From NCBI GenBank assembly GCA_018658685.1, contig JABHUT010000030.1, positions 1 to 10,393 on the forward strand: a stretch of 10,393 bases of DNA, given 5' to 3'. Below the pieces are notes generated by a model. It was not told the origin of the DNA. It worked only from the letters and a program-made list of their open reading frames with translations, and ran no database searches. How positions within the stretch are numbered: position 1 is the first letter of the stretch; every line of letters starts with the position of its first letter. This document shows, one piece after another, positions 1 to 5,856 of this stretch. The translations under genes were made by a program, and so were the position numbers. The stretch comes from Alphaproteobacteria bacterium (GTDB taxonomy: Bacteria > Pseudomonadota > Alphaproteobacteria > MED-G09).

Positions 1-72
1 TCAAATAATAAAAGAATTGAGCACCATCAGTCAAAGAAATCTATCATTAATAAGCTCTCGAAGATCTTTTGA
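1..72 (+). CDS. C-terminal end of an upstream protein, probably GlnD (partial)
   Basis: An open frame enters from the left edge in phase with base 1 and ends at TGA 70-72, giving 23 residues that finish in KKSIINKLSKIF. The basic, amphipathic helix-like ending resembles the end of the last ACT domain of GlnD, the bifunctional uridylyltransferase/uridylyl-removing enzyme that modifies PII proteins in nitrogen signalling. The name rests mostly on synteny: glnD commonly lies directly before murJ (mviN) in alphaproteobacteria. The stop overlaps or nearly touches the murJ start, suggesting one transcript. A second frame (from base 2) is also open to a stop at 107-109, but it would run into murJ and reads like low-complexity sequence. 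The fragment is too short for a firm assignment. Confidence 0.5.
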   Translation, partial: SNNKRIEHHQSKKSIINKLSKIF

Positions 73-74
73 CG

Positions 75-1622
75 ATGGAAAAAGTTTTAAAAAAAAATTC
101 TTTTTTTAAATCAACATTTATTGTTGCAAGTTTAACGCTGGTAAGCAGATTTGCTGGGCTCGTTCGGGATGTACTTATTAGTAATGTCCTTGGAGTTACT
201 ATGGTTGCGGATGCTTTTTTTATAGCCCTTCGACTACCAAATATTTTTAGGAGAATTACTGCAGAAGGAGCTTTTTCTGCTGTTTTTGTTCCAATATTTT
301 CTAAAAGGCTTATAGCCGGAAAAGTAAATGCTATTAATTTTTCTCAAGATATACTCTATATTTTAATTATTTCTGTAACAATAATAGCTTGCCTGCTTCA
401 AATTTTGATGCCCGTAATTATGTATATAATGGCATATGGCTTTAGTGACGATCTATTAAAATTTAATCTTTCAATAATCTACTCTAGAATTACCGCTCCT
501 TATATTTTATTTATTTCCATTTCATCACTTGGCATTGGGATCCTTAATTCGTTGGGGAAGTACTCTGTAGCATCTCTATTACCTATTATTTTGAATTTTT
601 TTCTAATAGTAGCTCTTTTGTTACCAAGTGAAGATATTTTTATGACAGGCTATTTGCTGTCTTTTGCTGTTACAATTTCAGGTTTTTTTCAATTTATTAT
701 TATTTTTTATACGCTCAATAGATTGGGTTATTCTTTAAGACTAAAGAAGCCTAAACATTATAGCAAAATAAATGAATTTTATGATCGAGCTAAACCCCAA
801 ATCGGAACAGGTCTAGTTTTACAATTTAATATCCTTGTATCTGGTGTAATAGCGTCATTTGCCCAAGGAGGAATATCCACTCTTTATTATGCTGAGAGAC
901 TGTACCAGCTACCTCTAGCTCTTTTTGGTATTTCAATAGGGACTGTTCTTTTACCAACACTTAGCTCACTGAATATTAAAGATGATCTTGAAGAAATGAT
1001 ATTAGTTATAAAAAAATCAGTAAAATTTGCCCTAATAATGAGTTTTCCTGCAGCAATTGGGCTTTCTATTATATCAGTTCCTCTTATCGCCGCAATATAC
1101 CAGCACGGCCTATTCAATGAATTAAATACTATCGCTGTGTCTAAAACCCTTATAGCTTTTTCATTAGGGTTACCCGCCTTCGTTTTGATGAAAATATATT
1201 TGCCTATTTTTTATTCTTTAGGTGATACTAAAAATCCTTTTCTTTATAGCCTAATTGCGATTGCAATAAATGTAATATTGGCCTTATTTTTATTTCCTCA
1301 ATACGGAGTTGTCGGATTAGCTCTCTCAACATCCATTTCTTCATGGATTAATCTTTTCTTGTTAATTGCTAAGGCTAGGGATTCAATGATATTATTTTTT
1401 TCTAAGAAATTTAATTTTGATATATTGAAAATTTTTATCTCCTCCGTAATAATGGGAATAACCTTGTACTTTTTATCTAACCATTCAAACAATATGAATG
1501 GTATTTTACTAGTTTTTACTTTGATTTGTGTTGGGGTAATGATTTATTTTTTAATTCTATTTTTATTAGGTGTATTAAGCAAAAATGATATACGTAGTAT
1601 TGTTAGCAGTTTAATCTCTTAG
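75..1622 (+). CDS. murJ: MurJ/MviN lipid II flippase
   Basis: Integral inner-membrane protein of the MOP/MATE-like superfamily that moves lipid-linked peptidoglycan precursor (lipid II) to the periplasmic face. The 515-residue product has the usual family length and many hydrophobic segments, consistent with about 14 membrane helices. The N-terminal signature is clear: LVSRFAGLVRD (residues 22-32), then DAFFIALRLPNIFRR and AEGAFSAVFVPIF. Arg25, Arg31, Arg59 and Arg275 (in YYAERL) match the conserved cavity arginines R18, R24, R52 and R270 of E. coli MurJ. I take ATG 75 as the start. A TTG at 69 in the same frame would add two residues and give a 4-base TTGA overlap with the upstream stop; the purine stretch GAAGA at 60-64 could serve either. 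An A9 run (89-97) followed closely by T7 lies in codons 5-12. Identity is very secure; the start is uncertain by two codons. Confidence 0.96.
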   Translation: MEKVLKKNSFFKSTFIVASLTLVSRFAGLVRDVLISNVLGVTMVADAFFIALRLPNIFRRITAEGAFSAVFVPIFSKRLIAGKVNAINFSQDILYILIISVTIIACLLQILMPVIMYIMAYGFSDDLLKFNLSIIYSRITAPYILFISISSLGIGILNSLGKYSVASLLPIILNFFLIVALLLPSEDIFMTGYLLSFAVTISGFFQFIIIFYTLNRLGYSLRLKKPKHYSKINEFYDRAKPQIGTGLVLQFNILVSGVIASFAQGGISTLYYAERLYQLPLALFGISIGTVLLPTLSSLNIKDDLEEMILVIKKSVKFALIMSFPAAIGLSIISVPLIAAIYQHGLFNELNTIAVSKTLIAFSLGLPAFVLMKIYLPIFYSLGDTKNPFLYSLIAIAINVILALFLFPQYGVVGLALSTSISSWINLFLLIAKARDSMILFFSKKFNFDILKIFISSVIMGITLYFLSNHSNNMNGILLVFTLICVGVMIYFLILFLLGVLSKNDIRSIVSSLIS

Positions 1623-1626
1623 GGAG
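1621..1626 (+). promoter_or_regulatory. Strong ribosome binding site for trpS
   Basis: AGGGAG lies 5 bases before the TTG at 1632 and overlaps the last bases of murJ (stop TAG 1620-1622). It supports TTG 1632 as the trpS start, since the encoded N-terminus then reaches the conserved FSGVQPTG segment after only nine residues and no ATG is available upstream of that segment. Confidence 0.7.
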
Positions 1627-1631
1627 TTGTT

Positions 1632-2651
1632 TTGTCATCAAATAATAAAAAAAGAGTTTTTTCTGGCGTCCAGCCAACTGGATCTCTTCACCTTGGTAAT
1701 TACCTTGGCGCAATAAAGAATTTTGTTAACTTACAAAATGATTTTGATTGTTTGTATTGTATAGTTGACCTCCACGCTATTACTGTTTGGCAAAATCCAG
1801 TAAACTTAAGAGCAAATATTTTAGACGTTGCTTCAGCTTACTTGGCCTGTGGAATTGATCCTAAAAAATCTATAATATTTGTACAATCTTCAGTTCCTCA
1901 CCATGTAGAGCTATCATGGATTTTTAATTGTATTTCAAGGATCGGGTGGCTTAATAGAATGACTCAATTCAAAGAAAAGGCAGGAAAAAACAAAGAAAAA
2001 GTTTCTGCGGGACTTTATATATATCCAAACTTAATGGCTGCTGATATTTTATTATATCTAGCAGATTTGGTCCCGGTTGGTGATGATCAAAAACAACACC
2101 TTGAACTTACCAGAGATATTGCACAAAAATTTAATAATGATTATTCAGAATTTGGAGGTAAAGACTTTTTTCCAATACCCGAACCTTTAATACTTGATGA
2201 ATCTTCTAGGGTTATGTCATTAAGAGATGGAACAAAAAAAATGTCAAAATCAGAAACATCGTCTATGACCAGGATTGAGCTTAAGGACGAAAATGATTTG
2301 ATTATAAAAAAAATATCCAAGGCCAAAACAGATGCCTTTCCCATTCCAGAGTCAATTGATGAATTAGGCAATAGACCAGAAGTAAAAAACTTGTTAAATA
2401 TTTTTTCTTCATTAAGTGAGGTACCAGTTTTAAATATTCTTAATAACTATGCTGGAAAACAGTTTTCTGACTTTAAGAAAGATTTATCAGATTTATTGAT
2501 TGCTAGGTTAGAGCCAATAAGAAATGAATTAATACGAATTGAAGGGGATAATGGCTATCTAAGAGATGTTCTCGAGGATGGCGCCATACGAGCTAATGAA
2601 AAGTCAGAAAGAAATATAAAAGAAATAAGAAAAATTATCGGCTTAGGTTAG
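1632..2651 (+). CDS. trpS: Tryptophan-tRNA ligase (TrpS)
   Basis: Cytosolic class Ic aminoacyl-tRNA synthetase that activates tryptophan with ATP and charges tRNA-Trp. The 339-residue length is typical for bacterial TrpS. The N-terminal segment SGVQPTGSLHLGNYLGA (residues 11-27) carries the HIGH-type ATP motif as HLGN (20-23). The GDDQKQHLELTRD segment (150-162) is the family's conserved substrate-site region, and KMSKS is intact at residues 203-207. The C-terminal helical region, residues about 215-339, fits the anticodon-binding part. The start is TTG with a strong AGGGAG site. The gene follows murJ after 9 bases and precedes the stress-protein gene after 22 bases, so it is probably cotranscribed with both. 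No missing key residue or frame disruption was seen. Confidence 0.97.
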   Translation: MSSNNKKRVFSGVQPTGSLHLGNYLGAIKNFVNLQNDFDCLYCIVDLHAITVWQNPVNLRANILDVASAYLACGIDPKKSIIFVQSSVPHHVELSWIFNCISRIGWLNRMTQFKEKAGKNKEKVSAGLYIYPNLMAADILLYLADLVPVGDDQKQHLELTRDIAQKFNNDYSEFGGKDFFPIPEPLILDESSRVMSLRDGTKKMSKSETSSMTRIELKDENDLIIKKISKAKTDAFPIPESIDELGNRPEVKNLLNIFSSLSEVPVLNILNNYAGKQFSDFKKDLSDLLIARLEPIRNELIRIEGDNGYLRDVLEDGAIRANEKSERNIKEIRKIIGLG

Positions 2652-2673
2652 ATTTTTTAAAAAGGGCGACGAT

Positions 2674-3138
2674 ATGAAGGAAATTTTTTTAGCAGTATTC
2701 GACGGGACAGATGAATGCAAGTCAGCCGTAAGATATGCTGCCAGAAGAGCGCAATTAAATAATGCCAACCTCTTGATAGTTGCAACAGTTGATACTGCTG
2801 AATTTACATATTGGCTAAGTGTTAATAGTAAAATGATTGACAATATTGAGAAAGAGTCAAAAGAAATGCTGAAAGTTTTATCTAAGGAAATTCAATCCTA
2901 TTCAAATGTGGAGTGTAGTTATATTATTGAGCATGGCTCAAAACTTGATGTTGTAAAGAGGCTTATTGATGAAGATGAGACAATATCTTTGCTTGTCCTC
3001 GCATCAAACAAAAAAGATAAAAATCCTGGGGTCCTAGTTGAGACAATATCTGGTGACGGATATTCTATACCTGTTGTAGTTTTGCCCGGTAACTTAAATG
3101 ATGATACTATTGATAAGCTATCAGGTTATAGAAATTAA
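2674..3138 (+). CDS. Universal stress protein (UspA-like), degenerate nucleotide loop
   Basis: A 154-residue single-domain protein of the Usp family (Rossmann-like alpha/beta fold, usually cytosolic homodimers). The N-terminus IFLAVFDGTDECKSAVRYA matches the first beta strand and helix, with Asp10 at the usual adenine-site position. The C-terminal strand is SIPVVVLPG (131-139). Between them the ATP-binding loop of ATP-binding Usps (G-x2-G-x9-G-S/T) is not recognisable: after LVLAS (107-111) comes a lysine-rich stretch and then PGVLVETISG. A ribosome site AAAGGG sits at 2661-2666, 7 bases before ATG. Usp genes next to an Nfu gene occur in alphaproteobacteria. The specific role is unknown; a regulatory or stress-related role without classic ATP binding is inference. 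Family call fairly sure, function not. Confidence 0.85.
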   Translation: MKEIFLAVFDGTDECKSAVRYAARRAQLNNANLLIVATVDTAEFTYWLSVNSKMIDNIEKESKEMLKVLSKEIQSYSNVECSYIIEHGSKLDVVKRLIDEDETISLLVLASNKKDKNPGVLVETISGDGYSIPVVVLPGNLNDDTIDKLSGYRN

Positions 3139-3142
3139 TTAG

Positions 3143-3147
3143 AGGAG
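3143..3147 (+). promoter_or_regulatory. Ribosome binding site of the Nfu gene
   Basis: AGGAG, in the context AGAGGAGA, ends 5 bases before ATG 3153 in the 14-base spacer after the Usp gene. It is among the strongest ribosome sites in the window and fixes the Nfu start, suggesting high and independent translation of this Fe-S carrier. Confidence 0.65.
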
Positions 3148-3152
3148 AAATA

Positions 3153-3698
3153 ATGTTTATACAAACTGAAGAAACCCCGAATCCTTCAACCATGAAATTT
3201 ATTCCTGGAAAAGATGTGATGGGTGATAGTGGAAAAACTATTTATTTTAAGGATTCCAAAGAAGCAAAAAACTCTCCTTTAGCAATATCTTTATTTGATA
3301 TCGAAGGTGTTGAGGGCGTATTCCTTGGATCTGATTTTTTAACGATTACGGTTAAGGATAAGGAGTGGAACAATATTAAGCCCTCTATTCTTGGAAAAAT
3401 TATGAATCATTTTGTTTCAGAGGCTCCAATTCTTATTGATGAAAATATAGAGGGTTTAAAATCTGAGGAACTTGATGAAATTTCAGAAAAGATAAAGGAT
3501 ATAATTTCTACTCATGTTAGACCCGCGGTTGCTCAAGATGGAGGCGATATAGTCTTTGAGAGCTATCGGGACGGAATAGTTTATGTGACCATGAAGGGTT
3601 CTTGCGATGGTTGCCCCTCTTCCGCAATGACACTAAAAAACGGTGTTGAAAATCTTTTAAAACATTATATTCCCGAGGTACAAGGTGTCAGTATCTGA
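3153..3698 (+). CDS. Nfu-type Fe-S cluster carrier protein
   Basis: A 181-residue two-domain scaffold/carrier that binds a [4Fe-4S] cluster between two subunits and passes it to target enzymes in the cytosol. The N-terminal Nfu domain (about 1-87) begins with the hallmark FIQTEETPNPSTMKFIPG. The C-terminal NifU-like domain (about 108-178) has VRPAVAQDGGDIVF followed by CDGCPSSAMTLKNGVE, with the cluster-binding CxxC at Cys151 and Cys154. This domain order is the mitochondrial NFU1/alphaproteobacterial type. It differs from E. coli NfuA, whose N-terminal domain is a degenerate A-type scaffold, so the symbol nfuA is often used loosely here. The last 14 bases overlap the start of the RutE-like gene. 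Fe-S-dependent MiaB, a likely type of client, lies about 2.2 kb downstream in the same run of genes. Identity is very secure. Confidence 0.95.
   Translation: MFIQTEETPNPSTMKFIPGKDVMGDSGKTIYFKDSKEAKNSPLAISLFDIEGVEGVFLGSDFLTITVKDKEWNNIKPSILGKIMNHFVSEAPILIDENIEGLKSEELDEISEKIKDIISTHVRPAVAQDGGDIVFESYRDGIVYVTMKGSCDGCPSSAMTLKNGVENLLKHYIPEVQGVSI
3675..3678 (+). promoter_or_regulatory. Ribosome binding site for the RutE-like gene, inside nfu
   Basis: GAGG within the last codons of the Nfu gene lies 6 bases before GTG 3685. It supports this GTG as the start: no other initiation codon with a ribosome site is close, and the resulting N-terminus aligns with the start region of RutE proteins. The arrangement suggests translational coupling to nfu. 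Confidence 0.55.
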
Positions 3699-4275
3699 AG
3701 ATGATATTAAAAAAATCATTTTTTCTAATGCAAGAACTTATAATGATTGGCAGAAGAAAGATGTTTCAAATAAAGTCTTAAATGATTTATACGATCTAAT
3801 AAAATTTGGTCCGACTAGTGCAAATTGTTCGCCATCTAGAATAATCTTTATAAAATCATCTGAGGCCAAAGAGAGATTAAAGCCCTTTATCATTGAATCT
3901 AATTTAGAAAAAACTATGACAGCCCCTGTAACAGCCATAATCGCATTCGATATTGATTTTCATATACATTTACCAAAACTTTTCCCGCATGACCTTGATG
4001 CTCAAAACTGGTTTAATTATTCTGAGGAAGTTGCCCATACAAATGCTTTCAGGAATAGCTCTATTCAAGGTGGATACTTTATTGTTGCGGCAAGAATGCT
4101 TGGTTTAGATTGTGGCCCAATGTCAGGCTTTGATCAAAATGGTCTTGATAAAGAGTTTTTCCAAAATACAAATATTAAATCTAATTTTCTTTGTAACATT
4201 GGCTACGGAGACTCAAAAAATATGTTTAAACGTTCCCCAAGATTTGAATTTGATGAAATTTGTGAGATTTTATAA
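3685..4275 (+). CDS. rutE: RutE-like nitroreductase, probable malonic semialdehyde reductase
   Basis: A 196-residue flavin (FMN) nitroreductase-family protein. Several blocks closely match what I know of E. coli RutE, which is also 196 residues: NARTYNDW (15-22), LIKFGPTSANCSPSRI, TAPVTAIIAFD, AFRNSSIQGGY, LGLDCGPMSGFD and NIGYGD. RutE reduces malonic semialdehyde to 3-hydroxypropionate with NAD(P)H in the Rut uracil-degradation pathway. Here no other rut gene is present; the neighbours are nfu (14-base overlap) and tsaB (3-base gap). The physiological substrate may therefore be malonic semialdehyde from another route, or another reactive carbonyl or quinone. Family and subfamily assignment are strong; the in vivo reaction is inferred. 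Starts with GTG. Confidence 0.88.
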   Translation: MSVSEDDIKKIIFSNARTYNDWQKKDVSNKVLNDLYDLIKFGPTSANCSPSRIIFIKSSEAKERLKPFIIESNLEKTMTAPVTAIIAFDIDFHIHLPKLFPHDLDAQNWFNYSEEVAHTNAFRNSSIQGGYFIVAARMLGLDCGPMSGFDQNGLDKEFFQNTNIKSNFLCNIGYGDSKNMFKRSPRFEFDEICEIL

Positions 4276-4278
4276 TTA

Positions 4279-4956
4279 ATGAACTTTCTTTGTCTGGATA
4301 CAACCTTAAATAACTGTTCTATTCAGATCATCTCTCCTGGCAAAGCGAGTCTCACTTTGAGCGAGAAACAAACACCCCCGTCTGATATAATGCCGGCTCT
4401 TGTTAAGAAGGCTATGATGAGCCTAGGTCTTAAAATATCTGATTTTGATGGAATAATTGTTGCTACAGGTCCAGGTAATTTTACAAGCCTAAGGGTAGGA
4501 ATTTCTTTTGGTATTGGGTTATCGAAATCTCTTTCAATTCCTATATATGGAGTTTCTTCTCTCCAATCTATAATTTTTAGCCATAAAACAGTTTCTACAA
4601 ATGATGAATATTTTCTTGTGGCGATAAAGGCAAGAGGTAAAGATTATTTTTTTCAATTATTTGATGAAAAATCTGAGCCTTTAGGTGATGCTATTAAGAT
4701 GACCATCTTGGCAGCGAAAGAAGAATTTGCGGGTTATAATTTATTTTTCCTAGGAGATGGCTCATTAGATGCTGCAGCAAGCTTTGGACAAAAAGAAAAT
4801 ATTCTCAGCTATAGTAACAATATTGATTTCTTGAAAGTTTTTGAAAATATAAATGAAGATATATCACGATATAAAGACAATGTTTGGCCTTTGTATTTGG
4901 CCGATCCTGTTGCGGAGAAAAAAGACCCACAATGGTTTGCAAAAAAGAAAAAATAA
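4279..4956 (+). CDS. tsaB: TsaB, tRNA t6A37 biosynthesis protein
   Basis: A 225-residue ASKHA-fold protein (YeaZ) that partners TsaD and TsaE in forming N6-threonylcarbamoyladenosine at position 37 of ANN-decoding tRNAs. It starts MNFLCLDTTLNNCSI, the family's first phosphate-loop-like strand pair. The signature segment VATGPGNFTSLRVGIS (61-76) is clear, though the usual GPGSFTGLR core reads GPGNFTSLR here. It is followed by GLSKSLSIPIYGVSSL. Length is normal. The C-terminus ends in a lysine-rich tail (WFAKKKK). TsaB is itself catalytically silent and acts in a complex. The start is ATG three bases after the RutE-like stop, with no good ribosome site, so coupling to upstream translation is likely. 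It overlaps rimI, the usual tsaB-rimI pairing. tsaD is not in this window. Confidence 0.94.
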   Translation: MNFLCLDTTLNNCSIQIISPGKASLTLSEKQTPPSDIMPALVKKAMMSLGLKISDFDGIIVATGPGNFTSLRVGISFGIGLSKSLSIPIYGVSSLQSIIFSHKTVSTNDEYFLVAIKARGKDYFFQLFDEKSEPLGDAIKMTILAAKEEFAGYNLFFLGDGSLDAAASFGQKENILSYSNNIDFLKVFENINEDISRYKDNVWPLYLADPVAEKKDPQWFAKKKK

Positions 4957-5396
4957 ATATATCTAGGTTAAATCTTACTAATGTTAGCCATATACTTAAA
5001 CTACAAGAAAGTAGCGATGAAAATTCTTGGGGAAAAGAGTCATTAATACATCTTTTGAAAGATGGAAGCGGATCGGGGCTTATTTTGTACAAAGGAGCAT
5101 TAGGTGTCGGGTATATTATAGCTAGGACAATTCAAAATGATTTAGAGATACTATCCTTGGCAGTTCTTCCAGAGCATCAACGGATGGGGTTAGGTTCTAT
5201 TTTGTTTAAAGAGATGGAGAAATGTATTATTAGTGGTAATAGGGCAAAAATTTTTTTAGAAGTTAATAATAACAATAGGAAAGCTAAAATCTTTTATAAA
5301 TCGATGGGTTTATGTCAAATTAAGGTTTTAGAAAAATATTACAGTACGGATGAAGGTAAAGAAGATGGACTGCTGTTATCAAAAGTTTATATTTGA
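4932..5396 (+). CDS. rimI: RimI-like ribosomal protein N-acetyltransferase
   Basis: GNAT-family acetyltransferase; E. coli RimI acetylates the N-terminal alanine of ribosomal protein S18 using acetyl-CoA. From ATG 4932 the product is 154 residues, matching the usual RimI length. The acetyl-CoA motif is in LAVLPEHQRMGLGSILF, with QRMGLG at 83-88. The active-site segment LEVNNNNRKAKIFYKSMGL places Glu110 and Tyr122 at the same 12-residue spacing as catalytic Glu103 and Tyr115 of E. coli RimI. The frame is open further up to a TTG at 4884, adding 16 residues, but that extension is unlike the family, so I reject it. The chosen start overlaps tsaB by 25 bases; GGAG near 4915-4918 is rather far upstream, so initiation may rely on coupling. 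The target protein is not proven. Confidence 0.88.
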   Translation: MVCKKEKINISRLNLTNVSHILKLQESSDENSWGKESLIHLLKDGSGSGLILYKGALGVGYIIARTIQNDLEILSLAVLPEHQRMGLGSILFKEMEKCIISGNRAKIFLEVNNNNRKAKIFYKSMGLCQIKVLEKYYSTDEGKEDGLLLSKVYI

Positions 5397-5422
5397 TGAT
5401 TACAATAAAAAATATTCTTGCT

Positions 5423-5426
5423 AAGG
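5423..5426 (+). promoter_or_regulatory. Ribosome binding site of the fur gene
   Basis: AAGG lies 7 bases before ATG 5434, within the 37-base rimI-fur spacer, the longest spacer in the window. The rest of this spacer is A/T-rich with no convincing promoter hexamers, Fur box or hairpin. Confidence 0.45.
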
Positions 5427-5433
5427 TAAAAAA

Positions 5434-5856
5434 ATGACAATTGAAGAAATGTGCGAACAGAAATCTATGAGGATGACAGACCAAAGAAGAGTCATTGCAA
5501 AAATCCTCGATAATGCAGACGATCATCCGGATGTTGAGGAGCTGCACAAGAGAGCGTGCGTTATTGATAAAAATATATCGGTAGCTACCGTCTATAGAAC
5601 TGTTAGGCTTTTCGAGGAGGCAGGAATACTTGTCCGGCATGAATTTAAGGATGGCAGATCACGATATGAAAATGTTGATACTAGCGACCATCACGATCAC
5701 CTTATTGACATTGAAAATGGTGAAATTATTGAATTTATGAATGAAGAAATAGAGGCTATCCAAAAAAAGATTGCCGATACTCTAGGCTATGAATTAATTG
5801 ATCATCGGTTAGAGCTTTATGGTAGACCAAAGGCGACCAAAAAGAATTCAAAATAA
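5434..5856 (+). CDS. fur: Fur/Mur-family metal-responsive repressor
   Basis: A 140-residue cytosolic DNA-binding dimer that senses Fe(II), or Mn(II) in some alphaproteobacteria where the protein is called Mur. The N-terminal winged helix (about 1-82) includes MTDQRRVIAKIL and the recognition region ISVATVYRTVRLFEEAGIL (48-66). The C-terminal dimerisation/metal domain has the diagnostic HHDHLI (86-91) followed by ENGEIIEF. The two cysteines that follow HHDHLI in E. coli Fur (the CxxC structural zinc site) are absent, as in alphaproteobacterial Fur/Mur. The only cysteines are Cys7 and Cys42. The gene follows rimI by 37 bases and its stop directly abuts the miaB start, so the two are probably cotranslated. 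Whether it senses iron or manganese cannot be told. Irr or Zur are less likely because Zur's cysteines and Irr's haem motif are missing. Confidence 0.93.
   Translation: MTIEEMCEQKSMRMTDQRRVIAKILDNADDHPDVEELHKRACVIDKNISVATVYRTVRLFEEAGILVRHEFKDGRSRYENVDTSDHHDHLIDIENGEIIEFMNEEIEAIQKKIADTLGYELIDHRLELYGRPKATKKNSK

Noticed and set aside
2..109. Alternative reading of the left edge (frame from base 2) as the end of the upstream gene
   Set aside because: It would overlap murJ by more than 30 bases and ends in a low-complexity KKKFFF stretch; the base-1 frame gives a more credible C-terminus and a normal junction.
887..1117. 76-codon open frame on the - strand inside murJ
   Set aside because: Wholly antisense to conserved murJ coding sequence, with no ribosome site or motif support.
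2652..2673. TTTTTTAAAAA in the trpS-usp spacer as a terminator
   Set aside because: It is a short AT palindrome without a GC stem or a following U run, and a ribosome site for the next gene follows at once.
4805..5092. 95-codon open frame on the - strand across tsaB/rimI
   Set aside because: Antisense to two recognised genes, with no family-like motif; chance open frame.
5365..5393. TATATT near 5388-5393 as a -10 box for fur
   Set aside because: The bases about 17 upstream (ATGGAC region) do not resemble a -35 box, and TATATT is common by chance in sequence this AT-rich.
5320..5640. 106-codon open frame on the - strand across rimI/fur
   Set aside because: It lies antisense to well-supported rimI and fur coding sequence, has no recognisable domain, and is low in complexity; it is a shadow of the real genes.
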